Shown: positions 16,187-24,531, numbered from the stretch's first letter. The stretch: 33,875 nt of DNA from JAAXTX01 sp035560715 (GCA_035560715.1 DATMYW010000036.1:1-33875); one strand, 5' to 3'. A program made the numbers and translations. Notes: a model not told the origin generated them from the letters alone.

Positions 16187-17200
16187 ATGAATCCATTCGT
16201 ACGAAAAATAGGTATCGACCTCGGAACGGCGAATACGCTCGTATTCGTTCCCGGGAAAGGCGTCGTCGTGAATGAACCGTCCGTCGTGGCGGTATCGGTC
16301 TTCGAGAACAAGGTGCTTGCCGTCGGTAACGAGGCGAAAGAAATGATCGGACGGACGCCGGACTCGATCGTCGCGTCCCAACCGCTTCGCGACGGCGCGA
16401 TCGCCGACTACCGCGTGACCGAGGCGATGCTGCGCTATTTCATACAGAAGGTCTCCGGACGCTTCCGACTCGTCCGTCCCGAAGTCGTGCTTTCGATTCC
16501 CGCGGGCGTGACCTCGACCGAGCGACGCGCGGTCATCGACGCGGCGAACAAGGCAGGCGCGCGCGCGGCCTATGTCGTGAAGGAGCCGATCCTTGCGGCC
16601 ATCGGGGCCGGAATCCCCATCCATACCGCGCAGGGGAACATGATCATCAATATCGGCGGCGGGACATCCGAGATCGCGGTCATCTCGCTCGGCGGCGTGG
16701 TCGCGTCGGCATCGGCCCGCGTGGGCGGCAACCGGATCGACCTTGCCATCTCGGACTACATCAAGCGCAAGCACAGCCTCGCGATCGGCGAGCGCACGGC
16801 CGAGGAGCTCAAGATCAAGATCGGTGCCGCGATCGCCCAGGTCAAGGAAGATCACATGGATATCCGCGGCCGCGACCTCATGGGCGGACTGCCGCGGACG
16901 GTCGCCATCTCGTCGAACGAGGTCACGGAGGCGATCCAGGACGAACTCCGCGAGATCATCAACGTGGTGAAGCAGGTGCTCCAGGAGACGCCGCCGGAAC
17001 TCTCGGCCGACATCATGGACAAGGGAATGGTGCTTTCGGGCGGGACGTCGCAGCTGCGCTTTCTCGACCAGCTGATCAGCAAGACGATCGGCGTGCCGTG
17101 CTATGTCGCGGACGATCCGGCGTTCTGCGTCGCGCGTGGGACGGGCATCGTGCTCGAGAACCTCGATGCGTACAAACGGAGCATCATGATCGGGAAATGA
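16187..17200 (+). CDS. mreB: Rod-shape-determining actin homologue MreB
   Basis: A 337-residue MreB, a membrane-associated actin-like filament protein that guides lateral wall synthesis. It contains the phosphate-1 motif IGIDLGTANTLVFV, PAGVTSTERRAV, the phosphate-2 motif INIGGGTSEIAVISLGG, and the adenosine motif GMVLSGGTSQLR; length and order are normal. MNPFVRKIGIDLG begins at ATG 16187; longer frames fall in the repeat spacer. No mreC/mreD follows; the next genes are glycosyltransferases. No SD. Confidence 0.97.
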   Translation: MNPFVRKIGIDLGTANTLVFVPGKGVVVNEPSVVAVSVFENKVLAVGNEAKEMIGRTPDSIVASQPLRDGAIADYRVTEAMLRYFIQKVSGRFRLVRPEVVLSIPAGVTSTERRAVIDAANKAGARAAYVVKEPILAAIGAGIPIHTAQGNMIINIGGGTSEIAVISLGGVVASASARVGGNRIDLAISDYIKRKHSLAIGERTAEELKIKIGAAIAQVKEDHMDIRGRDLMGGLPRTVAISSNEVTEAIQDELREIINVVKQVLQETPPELSADIMDKGMVLSGGTSQLRFLDQLISKTIGVPCYVADDPAFCVARGTGIVLENLDAYKRSIMIGK

Positions 17201-17303
17201 ACGTCGGTCAACGGATAACAATGAACAGTTAACAGGGAGCAGGATGGGGATCGTTCTTATCCGACGTTCTTCGTTAGCTGCTGACTGTTACCTCTTATCT
17301 GAT
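17201..17303. repeat. Inverted low-complexity spacer between mreB and a glycosyltransferase gene
   Basis: GGATAACAATGAACAGTTAA and CAGGGAGCAGG on the left are answered by GTTAGCTGCTGACTGTTACC and CTTATCTG on the right. The halves pair imperfectly. The right half ends at the ATG of the next gene. Confidence 0.5.
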
Positions 17304-18386
17304 ATGGTAATAGGTATCGACGCCTCGCGGGCGTTCCTGCGGAACCGGACGGGTATAGAGGAATACGCGCATCAGGTCATCGCGTATCTGCGGGGGCCGC
17401 TCCGTGACGAGCGGGTGGTCCTGTATGTGCGGGGCGGACAATCGTCCGATTTCGAGTTGCCGGAATCGTGGGAACTGCGACGCTTGCGGGCACCACGGTT
17501 TTGGACCCATATCCGATTGTCGCTCGAGATGCTGCTTCATCCACCGGACGTACTGTTTGTTCCGGCGCATACCGTGCCGCTGATTCATGCCAGGAAGTCC
17601 GTCGTAACCGTACATGGGCTCGAGTACGAGTTTTCCCCCGAGAGTTACTCTCGGTGGGAGCGGTTCTATATGCGTTCGGTCATCCGTTTCTCATGCTGTG
17701 CGGCCGAGACCGTGATCGCCGTATCGGAGAATACGAAGCGTGACCTGATGCGGCTCTATGGGATACCAAAGGAGAAGATCCGGGTGGTGTATGAGGGGAA
17801 GCCGGAGAAAGTGTCGAAAGTCGAAAGTCGAAAGTCGAAAGTCGAGGAGGACGGAAAGCCGTACCTGCTGTTCATCGGGAGGATCGAGGAGCGGAAGAAC
17901 GTGCGGAGGATCGTCGAGGCGTTCGGAATCTTGAAAAAGCGGTACGGTACCCCACTCCGGCTTGTGCTTGCGGGAAAGCCTGGATACGGATATGCGGATG
18001 TGAAGCGTGCGATTGGCACATCGGAGTATCGGAATGAGATCGTCGAGACAGGGTATGTCGATAACACGCAGAAATCGGTACTGCTTGAGAATGCCGATAT
18101 CTTCGTATTCCCGTCGCTCTACGAAGGGTTCGGTCTGCCGGTTATCGAGGCGCAGGCGTCCGGCGTGCCGGTCGTGACCTCGGACATCTCTTCCTTGCCG
18201 GAGGTGGCAGGAAAAGGGGCGGTATTCGTCGGCCCCTTGTTTTCGGAGTCGATCGCGGATGGGGTCTGGCAGGTCCTCTCCGACCGTGATTTCCGGGATG
18301 GTATAATAAAAAAAGGCCGGTCGAACGCTGAGCGGTTCGATTGGGCGAAGTGTGCCGGAGAAATAGCGGACATTCTTCGGAAATAA
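17304..18386 (+). CDS. GT4-family glycosyltransferase carrying an in-frame heptamer-repeat insertion
   Basis: A 360-residue GT-B enzyme that probably transfers a sugar from a nucleotide donor to a surface glycan. The N-terminal domain begins VIGIDASRAFLRNRTGIEEY and includes TVHGLEYEFSPE; the C-terminal donor domain has LLFIGRIEERKNVRRI and the signature FPSLYEGFGLPVIEAQASG. Between the domains, at about residues 170-181, a repeat-encoded linker reads KVSKVESRKSKVE. The first in-frame ATG is at 17244, but family similarity starts at ATG 17304 after the mirrored spacer. No SD. Confidence 0.9.
   Translation: MVIGIDASRAFLRNRTGIEEYAHQVIAYLRGPLRDERVVLYVRGGQSSDFELPESWELRRLRAPRFWTHIRLSLEMLLHPPDVLFVPAHTVPLIHARKSVVTVHGLEYEFSPESYSRWERFYMRSVIRFSCCAAETVIAVSENTKRDLMRLYGIPKEKIRVVYEGKPEKVSKVESRKSKVEEDGKPYLLFIGRIEERKNVRRIVEAFGILKKRYGTPLRLVLAGKPGYGYADVKRAIGTSEYRNEIVETGYVDNTQKSVLLENADIFVFPSLYEGFGLPVIEAQASGVPVVTSDISSLPEVAGKGAVFVGPLFSESIADGVWQVLSDRDFRDGIIKKGRSNAERFDWAKCAGEIADILRK
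17813..17846 (+). repeat. GTCGAAA tandem array inside a coding sequence
   Basis: Four tandem GTCGAAA heptamers plus a partial fifth. The unit is not a multiple of three, so the array is read in all three phases and yields a 21-bp period at protein level. The same word occurs in the spacers at 8448 and 9543. Confidence 0.9.
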
Positions 18387-18536
18387 AAACGGACGCCGAC
18401 TGTATGTCTGCGTCGCGTTCCGAAACTTATCGGCGCATCTTCGCCAGGATCCTATCGTATCATGTATGTCGGTTTAGATTCTAGCGTTTTTTGTCGAGTA
18501 AAGATGCTGTTAATGTGAAAGTGTACTATAGCAATT
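18387..18536 (+). promoter_or_regulatory. Intergenic region with candidate -10 box before the second GT4 gene
   Basis: This 150-bp gap is more AT-rich than its flanks. TACTAT at 18524-18529 is a possible -10 box whose start site would fall at the ATG 18537, but no convincing -35 box lies at 16-18 bp. No terminator is evident. Confidence 0.3.
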
Positions 18537-19670
18537 ATGAGCGATACTGTCAATAATACGAAAAAAATCGCTTTCGTGCACGACTTCCTCGTTACCTACG
18601 GGGGAGCGGAACGCGTGCTGGAGAGCCTGATAAAACTCGATGTCGAGGCGCCGATCTATACGTTGCTGTACGATCCCGAAGCGATGAGGGGCCGTTTCGA
18701 GGGGCGTGAGATTCGCGCGTCTTTTTTGCAAAAACTGCCGAAGTTTATCCGAAAACGGTATCGGTGGCTGCTACCGCTCTATCCGGTTGCGGCTGAGTCG
18801 CTCGACCTGCGGGATTTCGACGTCGTCATATCGTCGTCCGGGGCGTGGTCGAAGGGGATCGTGACCCGCCTCAAGACGCTGCATATCGCGTACCTTCATT
18901 CGCCCTTGCGGCTCTTGTGGGATGCGAACGAACGGTATCTCGAAAGCGTGCATGCGGGAGCGTGCCTTCGGTTTTTCGGGAGGATGTATCTTTCGTATCT
19001 CCGGGTATGGGACCGCGAGGCGGCCGATCGACCGGACATCCTCGTGTCCAATTCCGAATATACGAAGGTGCGCGCCCTGAAGTATTACCGGCGTGACTCG
19101 GTTGTGATTCATCCGCCGGTGACGCTGTCCGCTTCCGGAGACGATCGTCCGGCCCGGGAAGATTTCTTCCTGGTCGTATCGCGGTTGACCGAAAGCAAGG
19201 GGATCGATATCGCGATCGAGGCTTTCAATAAGATGCAGCTTCCGCTCCGGATCGTCGGAAGCGGACGCGAGCGCGCCCGGCTCGAGGCGATGGCGACGGA
19301 GAGGGTGACCTTCGTCGGAAACGCGGACGATACGGAACTCGTATCGCTTTATCGTCGCGCGAAGGCGGTCATCATCCCGTCGGAAGAGGACTTCGGACTC
19401 GCGGCGGCTGAGGCGATCCGTTTCGGGACGCCGGTCATCGCGTATTCTATCGGTGGTGTATCCGAAATCGTCACCGAAGGAAAGACCGGCGAACTGTTCG
19501 GGGCCGCGACGCCCGAAGTGCTCGCCGACGCCGTACGACGATTCCTCGACCGCGGAATCGAGGCATACGTTTTTGACGAGTCGTCGATCGACCGGTTTTC
19601 GGAAGCGGCGTTCCTGTCGTCGTGGCACAATTTGCTCTCGGGTGCCGGTACCGAGACACGAATCGGATGA
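18537..19670 (+). CDS. GT4-family glycosyltransferase (group 1)
   Basis: A 377-residue GT-B enzyme. The acceptor domain opens IAFVHDFLVTYGGAERVLESL and includes AYLHSPLRLLWD; the donor domain has FLVVSRLTESKGIDIAIEAF, VGSGRERARLE, and the signature IIPSEEDFGLAAAEAIRFGTPVIAY with the nucleotide-sugar-binding glutamates. This arrangement is typical of enzymes that build exopolysaccharide or O-antigen-like surface glycans; donor and acceptor are unknown. It is separated by 4 nt from the next gene. Start ATG 18537, no SD. Confidence 0.92.
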   Translation: MSDTVNNTKKIAFVHDFLVTYGGAERVLESLIKLDVEAPIYTLLYDPEAMRGRFEGREIRASFLQKLPKFIRKRYRWLLPLYPVAAESLDLRDFDVVISSSGAWSKGIVTRLKTLHIAYLHSPLRLLWDANERYLESVHAGACLRFFGRMYLSYLRVWDREAADRPDILVSNSEYTKVRALKYYRRDSVVIHPPVTLSASGDDRPAREDFFLVVSRLTESKGIDIAIEAFNKMQLPLRIVGSGRERARLEAMATERVTFVGNADDTELVSLYRRAKAVIIPSEEDFGLAAAEAIRFGTPVIAYSIGGVSEIVTEGKTGELFGAATPEVLADAVRRFLDRGIEAYVFDESSIDRFSEAAFLSSWHNLLSGAGTETRIG

Positions 19671-19674
19671 CGCC

Positions 19675-20559
19675 ATGAATATCATCGGACACAAAGAGAA
19701 ACGTGCATTGCTCCGGAAGATCGCTTCCGGCGTGTTGCCGCATCACGCATACCTGTTTTCCGGTCCGGAAGGGGTCGGGAAAATCCTGGTGGCCCGCGAA
19801 TTCGCAGCCGCTTTGCTCGGTTGCCCGGATGGGGACCCGTCGCGGAAACAGGATTTTCTTCTCATCGTACCCGAAGCGAAGAAGGACGGGGGGAAGCGGA
19901 GTATCCCGGTCGAGGCCGTGCGTGAGGCGGGACTGTTCCTGAGCCGGTATCCGGCCGAATCGTCCCGACGCGTCGTCGTGATCGACGATGCCGACCGCAT
20001 GACCGAGGCCGCGCAGAACGCGCTCCTGAAGACGCTTGAGGAACCGAATTCGACCTCGGTTCTCATCCTTGTTTCGGCGCGGACGGGAGCACTTCGCGAT
20101 ACGGTCGTTTCCCGGATGTTCCGAGTCCCGTTTACTCACGTGTCGGAGGAGGATCTCCGTTTTGGTATTTCGGTCATCGCGCCCGATGGCCATGCGACGG
20201 TGGAGCCGTTCTTTTTCTCGCTTGGACGACCGGGCATCGTTGCGTCGGCACTCTCCGATCCGGAAGCGTTCTCGCGCCACCGCGACCTGCTCCGATCTCT
20301 CTTCAAGATCTCGTCCCTGTCGTATGCCGAGCTGCTTGCCCTGTCCGAGAAACTGTCCCAGTCTCCGGTGGAAGCGGCCGACCTGTTCGAATGGTGGGTA
20401 TCCGGTCTCAGGAACATGCGGAAGCCGGGCGAATCAAGGCGGGCCACCGTGCGGTTTTACGGTCTCCTTGAGGAAATCGAGAAGACGATTCGCATGATGC
20501 GGGATACCAACGCGAACGCGCGGCTCCTGATCGACCGATTATTCCTCGTTTCGCTGTAA
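19675..20559 (+). CDS. holB: DNA polymerase III delta-prime-like clamp-loader ATPase
   Basis: A 294-residue AAA+ protein. HHAYLFSGPEGVGK is the Walker A region, with the Thr/Ser after the lysine replaced by Ile (GKI); RRVVVIDDADRMTEAAQNALLKTLEEP is the Walker B/sensor region with DDAD; and SRMFRVPF stands at the usual SRC position. The altered P-loop and the missing zinc-binding cysteines suggest a subunit that does not itself hydrolyse ATP, as is common for delta-prime. In the clamp loader it would help open the beta clamp. Start ATG 19675, within a tight cluster from the preceding gene through ftsQ. Confidence 0.85.
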   Translation: MNIIGHKEKRALLRKIASGVLPHHAYLFSGPEGVGKILVAREFAAALLGCPDGDPSRKQDFLLIVPEAKKDGGKRSIPVEAVREAGLFLSRYPAESSRRVVVIDDADRMTEAAQNALLKTLEEPNSTSVLILVSARTGALRDTVVSRMFRVPFTHVSEEDLRFGISVIAPDGHATVEPFFFSLGRPGIVASALSDPEAFSRHRDLLRSLFKISSLSYAELLALSEKLSQSPVEAADLFEWWVSGLRNMRKPGESRRATVRFYGLLEEIEKTIRMMRDTNANARLLIDRLFLVSL

Positions 20560-20582
20560 CGGCAAGCGAAGAAGATACGTGC

Positions 20583-21620
20583 ATGACATCGAAACCGACA
20601 CAAACGACGAAACCGAAACGACCGAAGACGCTCCCGTTTTCCCATAAGGAGAAGCGGACCGTTTCGTCGCATGGACATATGATCCGCGAAGCGTTCCAGT
20701 CCGATAGGAAACCGAAGAAGCCGCTTCTCTCCCGTGAGCGGACGAAGCGAGGCGGCGTCCTCTGGGGAACGTTCATGCTCTGGACGGTGCTGATCTCCGT
20801 GACCGTCTTCACCGTGTTTTTTTCCGACTTCCATGTCATCCGGAGCGTCGCAGTCAACGGGACACAAGACGTATCTCCGGCGGATATCGAGGCGTTCGTG
20901 TTCGGTCGCATATCGGGCCGACATTTTCGCGTGTTTCCGGCGGACAACTTTTTTCTCGTATCGACCTCGTCTTTGGAGAAAGAGACGCTCCGTGAATTCC
21001 CGAAACTCTCGAGCGTTTCTATTACGCGACGGTTTCCGGATCGGATCCTCGTGTCCGTCACCGAGCGTGATCGGATGCTGATGTGGTGCTCGGGAGGGCC
21101 ATGTGTCCTCGTGGAGGATGACGGGGTCGCGCGTGATGCCGGTCCGGCGGAGACCCTGAAAAACGAGCCGTTCCTTCTTCGCGTTGTCGATACAAGCGCC
21201 CGTCCGGTGGATATCGGTATGCCGATTCTCACTCCGGAAGAAACGGTCGCGATACTTCGGCTGGAACGGGGCCTTCGGGAGCGGTCCGGTATCGGGTTTT
21301 CTCCCGTGTTCGCATCTCCGTCACGCGTGTCAGACGAGATCCGTATCACGACGGACGAAGGGTGGGATATCCTTGCGGGTCTCGATATCGATCCGGACAA
21401 GACGATTTTGTCGCTTCAGCTCGTGCTCGACAAGGAAATCCCCGTCGAGAAGCGATCGGTGCTCCGGTATGTCGATCTTCGGACCGAGAATCGGGCCTTC
21501 TTCGCCTCTAAAGATGCCGACGGAGGACAGGAGGGGGATGTGACGGACGGGACTGCCGTCGACCGGTCCGATGCGGCGATTCCCGTCTTGACGGGTGCTG
21601 AAACGGACAAGAAGAAATAA
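20583..21620 (+). CDS. ftsQ: FtsQ/DivIB-like cell-division protein with POTRA domain
   Basis: A 345-residue single-pass protein. A basic cytoplasmic region of about 58 residues precedes a membrane segment (about 60-80, WGTFMLWTVLISVTVFTVFF). Outside lies a POTRA-like domain (FHVIRSVAVNGTQDVSPADI, then FPKLSSVSITRRFPDRILVSVTER) and an FtsQ-type beta domain; the last 45 residues are charged and probably disordered. FtsQ links the divisome to septal wall synthesis. The long basic N-terminus is common in FtsQ. Neighbours murA, murD and mreB support the assignment, though ftsA/ftsZ are not here. Confidence 0.82.
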   Translation: MTSKPTQTTKPKRPKTLPFSHKEKRTVSSHGHMIREAFQSDRKPKKPLLSRERTKRGGVLWGTFMLWTVLISVTVFTVFFSDFHVIRSVAVNGTQDVSPADIEAFVFGRISGRHFRVFPADNFFLVSTSSLEKETLREFPKLSSVSITRRFPDRILVSVTERDRMLMWCSGGPCVLVEDDGVARDAGPAETLKNEPFLLRVVDTSARPVDIGMPILTPEETVAILRLERGLRERSGIGFSPVFASPSRVSDEIRITTDEGWDILAGLDIDPDKTILSLQLVLDKEIPVEKRSVLRYVDLRTENRAFFASKDADGGQEGDVTDGTAVDRSDAAIPVLTGAETDKKK

Positions 21621-21638
21621 TACCCTCATGTCACGGTG

Positions 21639-21660
21639 ACGTTTCATAAAATGAAAACGT
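21639..21660. other. Near-perfect inverted repeat abutting the dioxygenase start
   Basis: ACGTTTCAT and ATGAAAACGT flank AAA, with one extra A in the right arm. The second arm ends one base before the start codon at 21661, so it could form a translation-blocking hairpin or an operator. Confidence 0.4.
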
Positions 21661-22452
21661 ATGATCGGGAGCAAACGGATGCCCGTGCTGTTCATCGGGC
21701 ACGGCTCGCCCGAAAACGCCTTCGAGGACAATGAATTCGGATACGCCTGGGCGGATATCGCCAGCCGGTTTCCGAAACCGGTGTCGGTGCTCGTCGTCAG
21801 CGCGCATTGGACGAGTCGCGTTTGCGAGGATGCGGACCAAACGAGAGTCACAGCCGCTCTTTATCCGGAAACCCTGCATGACTTCCATGGCTTTCCGAAA
21901 AGGTATTTTGACTTCGTCTCTCCGATTCAGGGAAATCCGGCACTGGCGGCGCGCGTGAAAGGTCTCGTGACGACGGTTCCGGTACGCGGGGATGCGTCAC
22001 GAGGGTTCGATCACGGGTCATGGTCCGTGCTCTCGCGCATGTACCCGGATGCGGAAATTCCCGTCGTCGAACTGTCCATCGATGAGCAACTCCGTCGGAA
22101 GGACATGATCGACATCGGTCGGGAACTGGCGACACTGCGCGACGAAGGGGTACTCATCCTCGGGAGCGGCAATATCGTGCATAATCTCGGGACGATCGAG
22201 TGGAACGGCGACCCGTATCCGTGGGCGACCGAATTCGATTCGTTCGTGCGTGATGCGCTTGTCACGAAGGATTCGGAAGCGCTCGTCGGGTTCGAAAAGC
22301 ACCGCCAGATCCGACTCGCGCATCCCTCGGTCGACCACTTTCTTCCGCTCCTGTACGTTATCGGTGCGGCCGAGAAAGAGGACCCCGTGTTTTTCTGCGA
22401 GACGGTCTTCGCCGCGTCGCTCTCCATGCGCTGCGTGGCGTACGGGTTGTAG
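21661..22452 (+). CDS. LigB/DODA-type extradiol ring-cleavage dioxygenase (YgiD-like)
   Basis: A 263-residue class III extradiol dioxygenase-like protein. Typical motifs appear in order: VLFIGHGSPENAF, VVSAHW, HDFHGFP, RGFDHGSWSVLSRMYP, ILGSGNIVHNL and AHPSVDHFLPLLYVIGAA. The conserved histidines that would bind iron or zinc are present. Relatives open catechol rings (DOPA dioxygenase), but most bacterial YgiD-like members have no known natural substrate, and no aromatic pathway is seen here. The start could be ATG 21661 or ATG 21679 (MPVLFIGHG); the latter fits the family better. A terminator follows. Confidence 0.87.
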   Translation: MIGSKRMPVLFIGHGSPENAFEDNEFGYAWADIASRFPKPVSVLVVSAHWTSRVCEDADQTRVTAALYPETLHDFHGFPKRYFDFVSPIQGNPALAARVKGLVTTVPVRGDASRGFDHGSWSVLSRMYPDAEIPVVELSIDEQLRRKDMIDIGRELATLRDEGVLILGSGNIVHNLGTIEWNGDPYPWATEFDSFVRDALVTKDSEALVGFEKHRQIRLAHPSVDHFLPLLYVIGAAEKEDPVFFCETVFAASLSMRCVAYGL

Positions 22453-22471
22453 CGAATTCAGGAAATAAATC

Positions 22472-22507
22472 GGAGCGTCAGCCTTGCGGCCTGACACTCC
22501 TATTTTT
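22472..22507 (+). terminator. Terminator between the dioxygenase and cassette gene A, possibly bidirectional
   Basis: GGAGCGTCAGCC pairs with GGCCTGACACTCC around TTGC with one bulge and a wobble pair, followed by TATTTTT on the + strand. On the - strand the same stem is followed by GATTTATTT, so it could also end gene A. Confidence 0.8.
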
Positions 22508-23133
22508 CAACATCCCGTTTCGGTCGATTCTTTCACTGCCGAAACGCCGGACTTGAACATGTCTCCCGACGTCATGTTGTGATAGTACCGGTAGTGCTCG
22601 GGACGTCGTACGATATCCGGCCACAGACGGTCGTCCGTTCCGTGAGTCTCGATCCGTCTTCGCACATCGCCCTTGGTCGTCTTCAGGATCAGGAAGAGAT
22701 CTCTGTCGTCCCGGTAGGCGAGGACGATAGCGTACTCACGATTCTCGAGGATTTCCATGAATTGGCGCGTGTCCGTTTCCGGTTCCGGCGGACACATGAG
22801 AAACGTGTGATCGAAGGAACCGAGCGTAAGGATCTGTCCCGAATCCGGCTGCGACCGGCAATCCTCGAGTCCCGTGGACCGGAGTTCTTCCGTATCCTGG
22901 CAGACGACAATCGACCTGAGTCGGTCGTACGGATACGCATCCTTGAATGCGTCCCGTTCGACATAGACGACATAGACGGTTCCGCCGTGCCCGCATTTTT
23001 TCCTGAAAACGATCGCGATCCGGTCGTCGATCGTTCTGTAGGAAACGATGTCGAATCGACCATGGACTTTTGAGGGTTCCATTTCGGTGAAACGGTCGAC
23101 GAGGAGGCAAGATTCTTTTGAGGGTGTCTGCAT
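22507..23133 (-). CDS. Hypothetical cassette protein A
   Basis: A 208-residue protein I do not recognise. It appears soluble, without signal peptide or membrane segment. Beta-strand-like stretches include RFDIVSYRTIDDRIAIVF, GTVYVVYVERD and AIVLAYRDDRDLFLILKTTKGDV; the last resembles the second hydrophobic motif of proteins B-F. The frame is open to 23247, but the start is ATG 23133 (MQTPSKES), preceded at 7 nt by GAAAGGAG, an excellent SD. A promoter lies about 70 bp upstream. It is the leftmost of six similarly built - strand units. The distant relationship to B-F is inferred from motif pattern, not from an alignment score. Confidence 0.75.
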   Translation of the reverse strand: MQTPSKESCLLVDRFTEMEPSKVHGRFDIVSYRTIDDRIAIVFRKKCGHGGTVYVVYVERDAFKDAYPYDRLRSIVVCQDTEELRSTGLEDCRSQPDSGQILTLGSFDHTFLMCPPEPETDTRQFMEILENREYAIVLAYRDDRDLFLILKTTKGDVRRRIETHGTDDRLWPDIVRRPEHYRYYHNMTSGDMFKSGVSAVKESTETGC

Positions 23134-23199
23134 GAGTGGACTCCTTTCGGTGGGTACCCGGTCGGGCAAGGTTTGTGAAAGATCGGAAACTGATGATGT

Positions 23200-23228
23200 A
23201 TCGTATACGATTCGACAGGCCGCGTCAA
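23200..23228 (-). promoter_or_regulatory. Promoter of gene A
   Basis: On the - strand TTGACG (23223-23228) is followed after 17 bp by TACGAT (23200-23205). The predicted leader is about 60 nt and ends in a strong SD. Confidence 0.6.
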
Positions 23229-23303
23229 TGCGCGAAATATGGTACATCGGATCCCCGCATGCCCGCGGACCGACATCGCGGTCCCGACGAACGACTTGGA
23301 CGT

Positions 23304-23332
23304 TTGTTTACATGGGAAGGGTGGCGTATGAT
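23304..23332 (+). promoter_or_regulatory. Promoter of the divergent + strand gene
   Basis: TTGTTT (23304-23309) and TATGAT (23327-23332) are separated by 17 bp. With the promoter of gene A it makes a divergent pair about 75 bp apart. Confidence 0.5.
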
Positions 23333-23385
23333 GTCCACGTGGAATGCGTGTTATTTAAAGAACCAATCAGAGGAGAGAGAAAGCT

Positions 23386-23772
23386 ATGGAAACGGATATT
23401 ACGAAGAGCGTGAGATCCCTGCTCGAAGCCGCGCGGGAATACTATGTCCGACAGGTGGAACGGTCGGAGTCCGGGTACATGAGTCAGACCACCGGCGCGT
23501 ATGTCAGGAATTGTACGATCGCGCTGGAGGACCTGAGGAGCGGGAAGTACTGGGCCGTTGCCGAAATGTTGGAGCGCCTGCGGAATGCGCCCGCGGACTA
23601 CTTTCCGAGGATCATCCGAACGTCCCAAATCCTGGACGATCCGGAATGGGCCATCCAATCTACCCCTGCCGAAACCGGGTGGATGAAGAGCCTGAAGTGG
23701 TTCCTGGAATGGCAGGAAATCCGATACCGGTCCTGGGTAGCCCATCGTGCCGTCGGTTACTGCAACGTGTGA
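23386..23772 (+). CDS. Small hypothetical protein, mainly helical
   Basis: A 128-residue protein I do not recognise. It is rich in charged residues, tryptophan and tyrosine, and looks largely alpha-helical (METDITKSVRSLLEAAREYY, YWAVAEMLERLRNAP, WMKSLKWFLEWQEIRYRSW). There is no signal or membrane segment. It has a divergent promoter, an AGAGGAG SD about 9 nt before ATG 23386, and a perfect terminator, so it is a self-contained unit like the - strand cassettes. It lies between genes A and B. The strong SD and monocistronic layout support a real gene. Confidence 0.75.
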   Translation: METDITKSVRSLLEAAREYYVRQVERSESGYMSQTTGAYVRNCTIALEDLRSGKYWAVAEMLERLRNAPADYFPRIIRTSQILDDPEWAIQSTPAETGWMKSLKWFLEWQEIRYRSWVAHRAVGYCNV

Positions 23773-23796
23773 ACCGTCCGGTGAACCGGTAGCGGG

Positions 23797-23832
23797 AAAT
23801 AGTGCGATCGACGTGTCGCACTATTTTTTTTA
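23797..23832 (+). terminator. Strong terminator of the small + strand gene
   Basis: AAATAGTGCGA (23797-23807) pairs perfectly with TCGCACTATTT (23816-23826) around an 8-nt loop, and the T run continues to 23832. Confidence 0.92.
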
Positions 23833-23868
23833 TTCCCACCGAAGGTTGTTGGACATAAACGATACCGA

Positions 23869-23902
23869 CGATACTGCCATATAATATCATATGGTAGTAT
23901 CG
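23869..23902. other. 14-bp inverted repeat between convergent genes
   Basis: CGATACTGCCATAT (23869-23882) and ATATGGTAGTATCG (23889-23902) are complementary apart from one G/T pair, around a 6-nt loop. There is no T tract. It could be an operator, a recombination site or an RNA hairpin. Confidence 0.55.
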
Positions 23903-23944
23903 GGTGATCGCGACGCATCGTGAATGATGAGGCGTCATGCTGGA

Positions 23945-23980
23945 ATATAAAAAAGAGAACCGCTCGTGAGAGTGGCTCTC
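23945..23980 (-). terminator. Terminator of gene B
   Basis: On the - strand GAGAGCCACTC and GAGCGGTTCTC pair with one mismatch and one wobble, followed by TTTTTTAT. It lies 39 nt after the stop of gene B. Confidence 0.75.
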
Positions 23981-24018
23981 GGTTTTGTCGTGTACGTTTC
24001 GACATGATCGGCAACGGA

Positions 24019-24531
24019 TCAGGCCTCGGCCGGTTCGGGTTTCGGTGTCATCGTCATGACGAAGTACTCGTCTCCGATATCGTGCCTGAAAACCACGAAG
24101 GGGAAAGGATCGAATCGCGTCGCGACCACTCGGTACCCGGCGGCGCTTTCCTGTCCGATCTCGCCGGTTCCACTATGCGGAGGCTGATACATTCGGAACG
24201 CGCAGTTCTTTGTAGAGTGAGTTCCCGAATAACCCTCCGCTGAGAAGTTCAAGGTTATGGAAACGTCGATCGTCGGTTCCGAATCGTCAATGAGAATCCG
24301 GTACGAGTTCGGAGTGAGTATCATCTTGTTCGTCAGTGATAAACTGAACGTGTCGGCGTCGCAGACGAGGATGCTCATGTATTCACGACTGTCCTGCGTG
24401 ACGAGTATGAGCCGGTTGCCGTCCCGACCGACCGCGATGACGTTCTGTGGCTCTTCGGTTTCGAGAATCGTGAAAACGAATCTCGTGAGGGAAGTGCGGT
24501 AATTATCCGCTGAAAGCGTCGATCCGCCCAT
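24019..24531 (-). CDS. Hypothetical cassette protein B
   Basis: A 170-residue protein not recognised. It is beta-rich and soluble, with the shared motif VIAVGRDGNRLILVT at about residues 32-46 and a second hydrophobic strand group near the end (FPFVVFRHDIGDEYFVMTM). It ends in an acidic, proline-rich tail. ATG 24531 is preceded by GAAGGAG, which directly abuts a GGTCC-TTCT-GGACC hairpin. It has its own strong promoter (TTGACA) and terminator. In layout and first motif it pairs with C-F. No enzyme motif is evident. Confidence 0.75.
   Translation of the reverse strand: MGGSTLSADNYRTSLTRFVFTILETEEPQNVIAVGRDGNRLILVTQDSREYMSILVCDADTFSLSLTNKMILTPNSYRILIDDSEPTIDVSITLNFSAEGYSGTHSTKNCAFRMYQPPHSGTGEIGQESAAGYRVVATRFDPFPFVVFRHDIGDEYFVMTMTPKPEPAEA

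Noticed and set aside
15098..17221. 707-codon - strand frame opposite murA and mreB
   Set aside because: It spans two well-supported + strand genes and has the Arg/Asp-rich composition of an antisense frame, with no recognisable domain.
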